From contig CAWFPB010000002.1 in assembly GCA_963817755.1 (NCBI GenBank), forward strand, positions 806,001 through 870,000: DNA of 64,000 nt, read 5' to 3'. Made by a program: the position numbers and the translations under genes. Under the pieces are notes generated by a model. That model saw only the letters and a program-made list of their open reading frames with translations. It was not told the origin of the DNA and did not search any database. Every line of letters begins with the position of its first letter. Position 1 is the first letter of the stretch. Positions 1 through 9,185 of the stretch are shown here, piece after piece. Origin of the DNA: Oleiagrimonas sp963817755. GTDB lineage: Bacteria > Pseudomonadota > Gammaproteobacteria > Xanthomonadales > Rhodanobacteraceae.

Positions 1-226
1 CACGTCTTTCCGGCTCCTTTGATACCTCCCCAAGCAATACCAAATGCGTGCCAAACGTGGAGAGGGTTCCCAGGATCATCGCCAATGCGGCTACACCAGC
101 GAATGCGCCGAAAAGGTTTGCTCCGAGCATGCGCGCAACCACAAGAAGCGTGCCCGCTTGAACCGCCAGACGAAGCCCGAGTACGACGCTGGTACGTATG
201 GTGGCGCGGGTGATAGGACCGGTCAT
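1..226 (-). CDS. Wzx-like polysaccharide flippase, N-terminal part (runs off left edge)
   Basis: Reading leftward from an ATG at 226, 75 codons stay open to the window edge. The peptide begins MTGPITRATIRTSVVLGLRL and continues with RMLGANLFGAFAGVAAL, the start of TM1 and the first loop of MOP-superfamily oligosaccharide flippases, in which R-x-LG-x-x-x-FG-x-F/Y follows TM1. Such proteins move undecaprenyl-linked glycans across the inner membrane. The gene follows the DegT aminotransferase on the same strand, about 225 bases downstream, so it probably belongs to the same glycan locus. There is no clear Shine-Dalgarno sequence. Family assignment rests on about 75 residues. Confidence 0.72.
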   Translation of the reverse strand, partial: MTGPITRATIRTSVVLGLRLAVQAGTLLVVARMLGANLFGAFAGVAALAMILGTLSTFGTHLVLLGEVSKEPERR

Positions 227-452
227 TAGATCGAGCAAGCTATCGACGGCGCGCTGCGCGTAATGGGTGTTTCGGGAGCTTCCCCAATGTTGTACGGAAG
301 ATGGCGTTCATTCCATCGTAAATTTTTACATGGCTCTAGGCTCGCTTGGGTGGATTCGGCCTTGAGGTGCGAGCGAATTATCTGCTTCAGTAATCGCGAC
401 GCACACGCCCGTGCATGCTGATTCTTCTCTACGCATATCATTCGTATGACTT

Positions 453-1621
453 CTAGCATTTCAATGAATCACAGACGGCGTGGGTAATGCGTTCAAGGTC
501 AGCTTTCTCAAGACTTGGGGACAGGGGTAGGCTTACGGTGCATCTTCCCGTTTGCATGGCTTGCGGCCACTGTTCAGGTCGCCAACCGAAACGCTCTCGA
601 TAGTATGAATGCTCAGGAATCGTCATGTAATGCACCCCGGTGCCGATTCCGCGCAGTTGCATGGCCTGAAGGAATGCATCGCGATCAATGCCGCATCGTG
701 TCTTGTCGACCATGCATGGTGAAAAGGTGATAGGGCATGACGAGTGCCAGCTTCCGGCTCGGCGGGAAGCTCGACGGGTAGAGAGGCGAAAGCTTCCATG
801 TACCGGTTCCAGATGTGTTCGCGGCGATGCAGGTTTTGTTCGATGCGGCCGAGCTGATGGATGCCCAGGGCCGCCTGGATATCCATCATGTTGTACTTGA
901 AGCCGGCCTCGACGACTTGGTAGTGCTTGTAGCCGCTGTCGCTGAACCGGTGCCAGGCGTCCTTGCTCATGCCATGCAGTGCGAGCATGCGCGCGCGATC
1001 GATGCGGTCCTGGTCGCGCCCGATGATCATCCCGCCTTCGCCGGTGACCACGTTCTTGGTCGCGTAGAAGCTGAAGCAGCCGAAGTCGCCGAAGGTGCCG
1101 GCCTTGCGGCCGTGGTATTCGGTCTCGATGGCGTGCGCGCAGTCCTCGATCACGACCAGGTCATGCTTGCGCGCGATGGCCATGATGGCGTCCATGTCGC
1201 AGGGCCGGCCGGCGAAATGCACGGGCAGGATGGCGCGCGTGCGCGGCGTGATGGCGTCCTCGATCGCGGCCGGATCGATGTTCATCGTGCGCGGATCGAT
1301 GTCGGCCAGCACGGGTGTCAGGCCGGCGTGGATGATGGCGTTGATCGTGGCGCAGAAGGTCAGCGGCGTGGTGATGACCTCGCTGCCCGGCTCCAGGTCG
1401 GCCGCGATCATGCTCACGTGCAGCGCGGCGGTGCAGGAGTTGACCGCCGCGACCTGTTCCGGGCCGACGCCCTTGTAGGCGGCGAAATCGCGTTCGAAGC
1501 GCGCGACCCGCGGTCCCGTGCCCAGCCAGCCCGAGCGCAGGCAGGCTTCCACTTCGGCGATTTCCTCTTCGCCGATGTGCGGGGCGCCGAAGACGATGTA
1601 CGGCAGTGTTTCTTCTGGCAT
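453..1621 (-). pseudogene. DegT/DnrJ/EryC1/StrS sugar aminotransferase, frameshifted near 725-740
   Basis: A PLP-dependent aminotransferase that would install an amino group on a nucleotide-linked keto sugar for a surface glycan. The first frame begins MPEETLPYIVFGAPHIGEEE and carries the family landmarks: SGWLGTG near residue 30, the SCTAALH cofactor-phosphate segment, the EDCAHA motif, and the Schiff-base lysine K189 in FYATKNVVTGEGG. Near 725-740 the frame breaks, and the C-terminal part (MVDKTRCGIDRDAFLQAM, then GIGTGVHYMTIPEH) continues in another frame to a stop at 453. Both halves together give a normal length of about 385 residues, and no internal nonsense codon is needed. It lies 17 bases after the acyltransferase stop, in the same direction. 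The substrate sugar cannot be told from the sequence. Confidence 0.85.
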
Positions 1622-1638
1622 TTAGTGCATGTCCGATT

Positions 1639-3609
1639 TCAGTGCGGAGACCTGGAGGCAGTGTGGCTTGGCCTGCGGTTTTGTGGCGTTGAGGGTAGCT
1701 TGATTTTTGCAGCCAGTTGCGGTCCCAGCGAGCGGGCGAATGAAGCGGTCATGTGCTGGTCGTCGCGAAAGACCACTTGTCCGTCGCGCTCGGCCATGCA
1801 AATGCCATCAGGGCACACGGACGAAGTCATGTCGATGGTCGAGACGTTGGGAAAAGCCTTTGCCGCCTTGCGTCGCCACGCGTACACCCGGTCGAATTGC
1901 TGGTTGTGCGCGGCAAAAGTGCAGGAAGGATACTGGGAAAGCCACCGGTACAGGTCGCTGTGCGGAGCCAGGCAGTCCGGCCCGTTGAAGGGCAGGGACG
2001 GCGTGGAGCGGAGTAGGTAGACCTTGCCGGAGTACCGACTCGCGATGGAGAGGACCTTGCGGGTGCCCTCGATCCACTGCTTGCGGCTGAATGGATAGGT
2101 GTAGGTGGAACCGAGGATCGTGATGTCCGGGCGGTAGTCCGACAGCTTGGCCAGGGCATGTTCGCGCCAGGTGGAACATCGGACGAACATGCGCTTGATG
2201 CGGGTGTAATAGAACGGCACTTCGACCATCGGGCACGACGACTTGGTCATCACGATCAGGCGCCAGCTCCGCTTCTTCATGATCTTGCGCACGGCCGGAA
2301 ACCACTGCATGGCGATGCTGTCGCCGATGAAGACGGCCGTGTGGCGGGCATCCGAGGCGCCGTACACACAGGGCTTGACCGAGGATTTCATGTACCAGGA
2401 ATCACACCCTTGCAGGTAGATCAGCGGGGTGTCGTTCTTGGCCACCTTCAGCCGTTGCAGTGCCGGCGCGTGCAGCCGTGCGGCGGCCGAGTGATCCCAG
2501 AACCGTCCCCCCAGCATGGCCAGGAACACGATGCCGGCCGCCGCAGCCAGACTGAAGCGCGGCCGTTGCAATGTCCAGCGCGCATGGCGGATGGGCCGTT
2601 CCACCAGACCATGGCTGGCGGCGGCCATGACCAGGGACAGGCCGGCGAGCAGGAGCCGGTCGAGCGGCGAGGAGAAACCCAGCGTGACGGTGCCCAGCAG
2701 AAGAATCGGCCAGTGCCACAGGTACCAGGAGTACGAAACCTGTCCGATCCAGCGCATCGGTTGTATCGATAGCAATCGCGCAAAGCTCGCACGCGGCTTG
2801 TTCACGCCGGCCGCGATCATCATGGCTGCGCCGGTCGACGGAACGAGTGCCCAGAATCCGGGGTAGGTGGTGGCGCCATCGAGCACCAGGGCGCTGCCCA
2901 GGATCAACGCCAGTCCGATCCACCCCCAGGCGGCAGGAAGTTGGAAGCGCGACGGGTTGTCCCGCGCGGACGGGTCGCGGGAAACGCCATACAGCATGTA
3001 GACCAGCGCACCCAAAGCAAACTGCCAGGCTCGGGCGGGCATCATGTAGAAGGCCAGTTCCGGCGTGTGGTAGCTCCAGTACAGGCACAGCGCCAGGCTG
3101 CCGATGCCCACCAGTACGAGTGCCCACAGCATGCGACTCGGGGATGACGTGTCGCATCCCTTCTTCAGGCCGGTCAGTGCGAGTACGGCGAGCATCGGCC
3201 ACACCAGGTAGAACTGCTCCTCCACGCCCAGCGACCAGGTGTGCAGGAAAAGGTTGGACGCGGACGTGGGACTGAAATAGCCCACCTGCAGCAGGGCGAA
3301 ATAGATGTTGCTGATCCATCCCGCGGCATTGGTCGCGGAGGCCGATTGCCTGGATTGGTCCAGTGCCGGCACAAGCAGCCAGGCCAGGAGTGCCACCGTC
3401 GCCAGCATCAGGAACAGGCCGGGCAGCAGGCGACGCAGTCGGCGAACGTAGAACCGGGCGAAGGCCAGCTGGCCGGTACTGCGGATTTCCTCGACCAGCA
3501 GGGCCGTGATCAGGTATCCGGACAGCACGAAGAAGACATCCACGCCGACGAAGCCGCCGGCCCATCCCTGGAGTCTGGCATGTGCCGCGACCACGAGCAG
3601 GATGGCCAC
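1639..3609 (-). CDS. OafA/YrhL-type acyltransferase with C-terminal SGNH domain
   Basis: An inner-membrane acyltransferase 3 domain (residues about 1-380, some ten membrane segments, with GVDVFFVLSGYLIT and HTWSLGVEEQFYLVWP) is joined to a periplasmic SGNH domain (FIGDSIAMQW near residue 430, DDQHMT near the C-terminus). Proteins of this shape O-acetylate lipopolysaccharide or exopolysaccharide sugars. The open frame starts at a GTG, but the family's conserved R-x-DIQGLRA lies immediately upstream in the same frame without a start codon. An ATG at 3670 in another frame would give MTRIQDHRLTFRADIQGLRA after removal of one base near 3661-3664. The true start is thus probably 3670, with a one-base indel. 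It stands between the TMTC-like genes and the aminotransferase, so the acylated target is probably the same glycan. Confidence 0.85.
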   Translation of the reverse strand: MAILLVVAAHARLQGWAGGFVGVDVFFVLSGYLITALLVEEIRSTGQLAFARFYVRRLRRLLPGLFLMLATVALLAWLLVPALDQSRQSASATNAAGWISNIYFALLQVGYFSPTSASNLFLHTWSLGVEEQFYLVWPMLAVLALTGLKKGCDTSSPSRMLWALVLVGIGSLALCLYWSYHTPELAFYMMPARAWQFALGALVYMLYGVSRDPSARDNPSRFQLPAAWGWIGLALILGSALVLDGATTYPGFWALVPSTGAAMMIAAGVNKPRASFARLLSIQPMRWIGQVSYSWYLWHWPILLLGTVTLGFSSPLDRLLLAGLSLVMAAASHGLVERPIRHARWTLQRPRFSLAAAAGIVFLAMLGGRFWDHSAAARLHAPALQRLKVAKNDTPLIYLQGCDSWYMKSSVKPCVYGASDARHTAVFIGDSIAMQWFPAVRKIMKKRSWRLIVMTKSSCPMVEVPFYYTRIKRMFVRCSTWREHALAKLSDYRPDITILGSTYTYPFSRKQWIEGTRKVLSIASRYSGKVYLLRSTPSLPFNGPDCLAPHSDLYRWLSQYPSCTFAAHNQQFDRVYAWRRKAAKAFPNVSTIDMTSSVCPDGICMAERDGQVVFRDDQHMTASFARSLGPQLAAKIKLPSTPQNRRPSHTASRSPH

Positions 3610-3741
3610 GGCTCGCAGGCCCTGGATATCCGCGCGGAAGGTGAGCCGATGGTCCTGGATGCGGCGTCATGCGCGTGGTTCCGTGGCAGGGTTCGGTACC
3701 GCGACGGTGCCGGGACCGGCCGGTTTGATCGTGCATCCATG

Positions 3742-5752
3742 CTAACTTTCCTCCTTTGACGATCGTGCGTCGTCGATCCGCGTTTCCAGGTTCTTGATGC
3801 TGCCATCCAGCCGGCCGCCGATGTTCAGGTTGCGCAGGGCCCGAACCTGGGACCGGGCCTTGTCCAGCTCGCCGAGCACGATGTACATGCGCGCCAGCGT
3901 GATGTGGTAGGCCGGCTCGCCCGGGTCGACGGAGACGGCGCGTTCGGTCAGGGCCAATCCCTTCTTCTGGTCGCCCAGCACGTTCCAGGTGTAGTCCCCG
4001 TAGTTTGCCCACACGCGGGCATCGGTGTCCGGATGGGAGACCGCGGCCTCGAAGGCTTCCTGCATGCGCTTGCCCGGCAGCGGGCACAGTTGCTCGCGCG
4101 CGCACTGGGTCAATGCGGCCAGCGAGCTTTCATCCTGCACGCCGGGCTTGCGGCGCTTGAGGCTGGCGATGAGGCTGTCCCACCAGGCCGCCTTGATCGG
4201 CCGGTGCATGCGCGCGTTGAAGAAGATCAGCGCCTGCTGCGGCAGGATCGAGGAGTCGGGCAGTTCCGCGGCGCGTTCCAGGGGCGGGTAGACCAGGGGC
4301 GTGTAGGGCGAGTCCGGGTTGTATTTGGAGGCAATGATGTAGCTGCGGCCCAGCTCGTACTGCGCGCGCGGCGAATCGGGCGCACGTGCGGCCAGGTCGC
4401 GGGCAAGCCGCAGGGAATTTCCCCAGGCGTAGGCGGTGCTGGCGGTGAGGATCGTCCAGGTCAGCACGGCAAGGCCGAGCACGCTCCAGCGCACGCGCGC
4501 CAGCCGAGCCGACAGCGGTACGGCGAACAGCGGCACCAGGGCCAGCATCAGCCCGAAACTGGCGAAGTAGTTGCGGTGCTCGTAGATGAGTTCGAGCGGC
4601 AGGATGGTGGCCGTCAGCAGGTGGCATCCAAGGAACAGGGCAATGCCCGAGCGCGACCAGCGGGGCAGCGTCGGCGCAGACGGAAGACGGCCACCACCAG
4701 TGCGGCCAGCACGAGGATGCTGGCCAGCGTGGTCCAGGGGTGCAGCAGGCCCGTCGAGACGTGGAAGTCGTCGTGGTAGAAGCTCAGCCAGTGCGGCAGT
4801 GCCAGCAGTGTCCAGGCGATGTAGTCGACCACGATGCGCGCCTCGCTGAGCAGGCGGGTGTGCAGCGTGAAATCGCGCGTGGCCCAGCTTTCGGGCGACA
4901 GGACCTGCGGCAGCAGCCAGGCCAGGCCGATCGCCAGGGGGAGCGCGAGCACCAGCGCGAACAGGGCCAGCACCCGGCGGTCGCGGCGGGGGCTGCGCCG
5001 CGTCGGGTTGCGGCGGTGCGGAATCCGAGGACGATCCATTCGACCAGGAAGGCATACAGCGGCAGCATCACCGCGGTTTCCTTCGCGGTGATGCCGATCG
5101 CCGTGCCCAGCACCAGGCTGATGGCGCACTGCGCCAGGCCGATGCGCTGGTTGCGCACGGTGACGCCGCCATTGCCCGCGGTCGTCGCGCCCAGCATGCG
5201 CCGGCGTCCGGCCAGGTAGCCGAGCAGCCCGAGCAGCACGAAGACGTTGGCCAGGCTCTCCATGCGCTGCACCACGTAGAGCACGCCGGTCAGGTTGATG
5301 GGCAGCAGCATCCAGGCGCCGGCGATGCAGGCCGCCACGATGCCATGGTGGGACTTCGCGTGCCCGGTCCGCGGAAAAGTCGGGCGGCGCGCGCACCAGC
5401 TCCAGCAGGCCCCGGGCCAGAAAATAGACCAGCAGCCCGTTCAGCAGGTGGATCAGCAGGTTGACGACCTTCCAGCCGAACGGGTGCAGCCCCTCCGCGC
5501 AGGTAGTTGGCCGCGAAGGTCAGGGAAGTCAGCGGCCGCTTGAACACGCTGGACGGGGAGGAAAGGGCCGCGCGCGTGATGCTGGCGACATCCACGTGCG
5601 TCATGCGCACGCCGGGATTCTCGACGATGTTGGGATAGTCGTCGAACAGCCAGCCGCCCCACAGCCCGGGCCAGTAGACGAAGGTGGTCAACGCCAGGGC
5701 GGCAAGCAGGAGCCAGTTGCCGGCGTGTCGGGATGCGGGGCGGCGAGGTCAT
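3742..5752 (-). pseudogene. TMTC-like membrane protein with TPR tail (copy 2), several one-base frameshifts
   Basis: After correction of about five one-base indels this is a protein of some 670 residues. The N-terminal half has about ten membrane segments with the landmarks of TMTC/GT-C glycosyltransferases: FDDYPNIVENPGV after TM1 (an acidic pair in the first outer loop), RPLTSLTFAANYL, LHPFGWKVVNLLIHLLNGLL and TAKETAVMLPLYA. The C-terminal half (about 400-670) is soluble with TPR-like helices (RAQYELGRSYI, PAYHITLARMYIVLGELDKA). Breaks map to GGGG at 5737-5740, CCCC at 5490-5493, AAAA at 5375-5378, GGGGG at 4988-4992 and the G run near 4663. Each restores the family sequence when one base is added or removed. 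The ATG at 5752 overlaps the upstream gene's TGA (ATGA). Likely role, inferred: lipid-linked sugar transfer to an exported protein or glycan. Confidence 0.7.
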
Positions 5753-7792
5753 CCGGCGCAGCCTATGACGGCTTCATGGGCTGCGCAACAGACGGGCCTC
5801 GCCGAGCACAGCGTCGATTCCATCAGGGCTGTGCCGTGCTTGCGGCGGGTGCCGGTCGGGCCGAAGCGCCGGCATGCTCCGATCTTGCGTTTCATCGCCT
5901 GGATCCGGCGGATGTCGGCCCGGTTGATGGCGCGGTCGTCCACCAGCAGGCGTCGCAGAAGGGGCAGGCGCTGGATAGTCGGTATCGCGAAGGGCGGCGA
6001 TGGCCTGGTCGTACAGCCCCGCGCTGGCCAGGTACTTGGCTTCCAGTCGCGGGATCTCGGCATCCGGGTCGAACTGGTAGGTCTTGTCCAGCTCGCGGAT
6101 GGCCATGTCCAGATTGCCCTTGCTGACGGCCCAGAAGTGCCGCTGGTAGTGCAGGAAGCCGGCGGCGATGCCGTTGTGTCCGTAGGCCGGGTTGGCCAGC
6201 AGGGTATCGGTCAGGTGCAGCCAGTTGTTCGGATTCAGCGCCGGACATTGCCCGCCGAAGGCCAGCTTGCGCAGGGTCTCCATGTTGTTGAAGCCGCCGC
6301 TGTCGAAGGGGGCCGCCCGCAGGATGGCATCCAGTCGCTGGATGTCGGCCGGCGTCAGTTTGCCTTCCATGCAGCGCAGGTAGACGCGGTTCTCGGCCAG
6401 CATCGAGTCCTCCGGATGGTGCCGGGCCGCGTCGTTGATGACGTCGAGCGCTTTTTGCAACTGGTGGTGCACGACCAGCCGCTGGGCCAGGTAGCTCTGG
6501 GCCCGGATGGAGTCCGGCTGCGCACTGGCCCAGGTCAGCGCCAGCCGGTCCTGCGAGGTGTAGATGCGCGCGCTGAGCGCGGTGGTGATGGCGCAGGCCA
6601 CCAGCCACAGTCCCACCAGTCCGTACGCCAGGCGCTTGCGCTGGCCCGGTTCCATGCGCGCCAGGGCCAGGGCCACGGCCAGCACGATGCCGACCAGGGG
6701 GACGTAGTTGCGATGCTCGAAATACAGTTCCAGCATCACGCTGGAGCTCTCGATCAGCTGACCGCCCAGGTACCAGAGGACGGCCAGGGCGAACAGCGGC
6801 CAGCGCTGTCCGCTTGAACCAGGCCAGGAAAGCCAGGGAGAGGACGATCGCCAGCGAGGGCAGGGTGGTCCAGGGCGTAAGCAGGCCCTGCGAGGGCGGG
6901 TATCCGTCGTGGTACAGCCCGTAGATGCCAAAGTGCGGCAGGAAGATCTTGTCCAGGTAGTTCGAGCAGGACGCGCGGTTCGGTCAGCAGGCGCTCGCCG
7001 ACCGTGAAATCGCGGATGCCGGGATGTCCCCAATGCGTCGGGAATCGATCCACAGCAGGTAGCCGAAGACGAACAGCACCACCGGCCAGATCAGGATGCG
7101 GCGCCACCACAGCAGTCGGGACGGGCAGGCGCTCCACGAAGGCGCGCAGCACCGTGGCGTCCAGCACCAGGGCATACAGCGGCAGCAGGATGCCGTTTTC
7201 CTTGCTCAGGAACGACAGCCCCATGCATACGCCCAGGCCCAGGAGCATCCAGCTGCCGCGCCGGGCCGGCGAGGCCTGCTCGTCCAGCAGGCCCTTGCAG
7301 GTAGGCCAGCAGGCCCAGCAGCAGGAACATCGCCATCAGCAGGTTCATGCGCTGGACCACCAGCACCACGCCGGCAAGCTGGATCGGATTGATCAGCCAG
7401 ATCGCCGCGGCCAGTGTGGCCGGGACCCACAGGCGCGGATCGCGCGCGTCGTCGCGGCCCAGCCAGGCGCGCAGCACGCGCAGGACCAGCAGGTAGACCA
7501 GCACGCCGCACAGCAGGTGGATGCCCAGGTTGACCAGGTGGAACGGGAACGGGTGGTCCGGCCAGGAGGATTTCTGCAGCAGGAAGCTGAGCATGGCCAC
7601 GGGGCGGCCGGGGAAGCTCCGGGGCTGCGAGAGGTAGATGCCCAGGTCGCGCCAGCTGGAGACGTGCGCGATGCTCGACAGCGCGCTCAGGTTCGGGATG
7701 TCGTCGAACAGGAAGGCCGCGTGCAACGAGGGCCAGTACAGCAGGGCGGTGGCTGCAAGCGCCAGCAGCAGCGCCGGGATACGGAACTTCAT
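5749..7792 (-). pseudogene. TMTC-like membrane protein with TPR tail (copy 1), several one-base frameshifts
   Basis: Starts at the ATG at 7792 (MKFRIPALLLALAATALLYW), about 10 bases after a GAGAGAA sequence. It has FDDIPNLSALS after TM1, the first-loop acidic pair of the family; then RPVAMLSFLL, PFPFHLVNLGIHLLCGVLVY, GVVLVVQRMNLL, LSFLSKENGILLPLYALVLD and YFEHRNYVPLVGIVLA, followed by a TPR-like soluble tail (RAQSYLAQRLVVHHQLQKAL). Frame changes occur near 7292 (GGG), 7100-7130, 6960-7000, 6800 and 5965; the corrected length is about 680 residues. The stop TGA overlaps the ATG of copy 2, implying translational coupling. The two proteins are related along their whole length, so this is a tandem paralogous pair. 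The function is inferred from the GT-C fold family, not shown. Confidence 0.7.
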
Positions 7793-8111
7793 CGGATTGC
7801 GTTCTCTCGTGCCGGGCGGTGCGATGCGCCTGCGCCATGGCCGGGGCAACACCGGATCAGATTCACGTCGTGTGGAACACACGCACTATGCCTGATAGGT
7901 GGGTCACCGTCATGCGGTGAGGTGCGCCGGATGGCCTGTCCGACCGTGGAATTGCGCAGTGGCATGCAAGAGGTCGAATGGATCACCCGACATACTTGCG
8001 GCAGATAGACGGCCGGTATGTCGCTTCTGCAGGTCCATTGGATGGCGCCACGGTGTCCATCCAAGGTCAGCGGCGTGTGCGTGTTACGCAGCCGGGCGGG
8101 AGTAGGCACGT
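7793..8111. other. Intergenic stretch between pilin 1 and the TMTC pair
   Basis: About 320 bases with no coding signal that I trust in any frame. It separates the terminator of pilin 1 from the ATG at 7792 and so presumably holds the promoter of the leftward TMTC/acyltransferase/aminotransferase run. I could not find a convincing -35/-10 or -24/-12 pair in it. Confidence 0.4.
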
Positions 8112-8142
8112 AAAAAAACAGCCCCTCCGGGGAGGGGCTGTC
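8112..8142 (-). terminator. Rho-independent terminator of pilin 1
   Basis: Read leftward, the sequence forms a GC-rich stem CAGCCCCTCC/GGAGGGGCTG with almost no loop, followed by seven T. It begins 27 bases after the pilin stop and would end the pilin mRNA before the TMTC genes. Confidence 0.85.
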
Positions 8143-8168
8143 GATTGGCTCGGATTGCTGCGTGAACC

Positions 8169-8618
8169 TTACTGGGTCGCGCGGCAGACCTGCGGCAGGT
8201 ACTTGTCGGCAATGCTGGACGCCTTGCAGGCCCAGGAGAACGTGCCGCCGTTGTTGGTGCCGGTGAAGATCGCACGTCTCGCCCTGCAGCGGCTTGGACA
8301 CCGAAGCCGTGCTCTTGAAGGTCACGGTGATGGTGCACGGGCCGGTGCGTGCCGGCGGTGTCGGCGGTGGCGACGTACTTGCCCTTGTAGCTGGAGTTGC
8401 GTCTCGATGCCGGCGGTGCCGTTGGTCGGGCACTCGCCCGTCTGGTTGAAGTACTCGACGATCGGCGTCTTCAGGCCGTCGGCGACGGTCTGCGACTCGG
8501 AGAACTGCGACTTGGTGATGTAGTCCTGGTACTGCGGGATGGCGATGGCCGCCAGGATGGCGATGATCGCAACCACGATCATCAGCTCGATGAGAGTGAA
8601 GCCCTTCTGCATTTTCAT
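8169..8618 (-). pseudogene. Type IV pilin (PilA-like), frameshifted copy 1
   Basis: Starts MKMQKGFTLIELMIVVAIIA: a six-residue positively charged leader, the PilD cleavage site before Phe, Glu5 of the mature pilin, and the hydrophobic N-terminal helix. It continues IPQYQDYITKSQFSESQ as in PilA. Three one-base changes (near 8394, 8345 and 8270) interrupt the frame. When they are corrected the rest reads SSYKGKYVATADTAGT, CTITVTFKSTASVSKPL, NNGGTFSWACKASS and DKYLPQVCRATQ, giving a pilin of about 149 residues with the usual C-terminal cysteine pair. The gene is monocistronic: a sigma-54 promoter lies upstream and a strong terminator downstream. Clean reconstruction without nonsense codons favours sequencing error over real inactivation. 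Confidence 0.9.
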
Positions 8619-8745
8619 GGTGATTCCTCTGTTTTAGCTAGCTATTGTGAATCTGGTGATGCCCCTGAGCTCCGGTCCCGGATCCCCCTAGGCGGGATCG
8701 GCCCGCACCAAAGTCAGGAATGACCAGATTGCTCACGGGAAAAGC

Positions 8746-8761
8746 AGCACAAAGCGTGCCA
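8746..8761 (-). promoter_or_regulatory. Sigma-54 (-24/-12) promoter of pilin 1
   Basis: On the minus strand TGGCACGCTTTGTGCT matches TGGCAC-N5-TTGCW at all but one of the key positions (GTGC for TTGC), with invariant GG and GC correctly spaced. It lies about 128 bases before the pilin ATG. Pilin genes in Pseudomonas and Xanthomonas depend on RpoN and PilR, and rpoN is encoded at 21.1-22.6 kb here. Confidence 0.75.
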
Positions 8762-8900
8762 CCTCTCCCGCGGCCCCTATTCCCGCACGTTTGAGGGCCT
8801 GGGATTGTGCCCGCGGTCACGAAATGCCACAAGTCTGTGTGTCGGCACGCTGCGCATGAGCATTCGTGGGACATTTTTCCACGGCCGGATAGCGACGTTG

Positions 8901-8930
8901 TGCGTCACACACTGACACACTGCGTCAGTG
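8901..8930. promoter_or_regulatory. Possible PilR-type enhancer upstream of pilin 1
   Basis: A cluster of GTCA/TGAC and GTGTC words, including TGACACACTGCGTCA (TGAC...GTCA symmetry), lies about 140-170 bases upstream of the -24 element, the usual distance for a sigma-54 activator. GTGTC words resemble those described at Pseudomonas PilR sites. The rest of the interval 8762-9185 shows no gene. Confidence 0.35.
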
Positions 8931-9185
8931 CAAGGTGCTGCTGTCGGTCGCACGCCGGAGAGTCGGGAACTCAGATCGGTCGGAGCGAGAGTGCATGGTT
9001 TCGGTGTACCCGGGGTCGGGCCTGGTGCATCCCCTGGCCGGTCTCGGTACCGGCGGTGCCACTTCCATGAAGTCATGGGCCATGAGACGGGACTGCCGGC
9101 GACAACGTGGCGGCACCGGTTCCTGTAGTCTTTCGTTCGCTGAACATCACTCAACCAATTGCTTACCGAGGCGACCGAGCTGCCG

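Noticed and set aside
815..2020. A 401-codon plus-strand frame over the DegT and acyltransferase genes.
   Set aside because: Antisense to conserved coding sequence; the peptide is repetitive and lacks any family motif.
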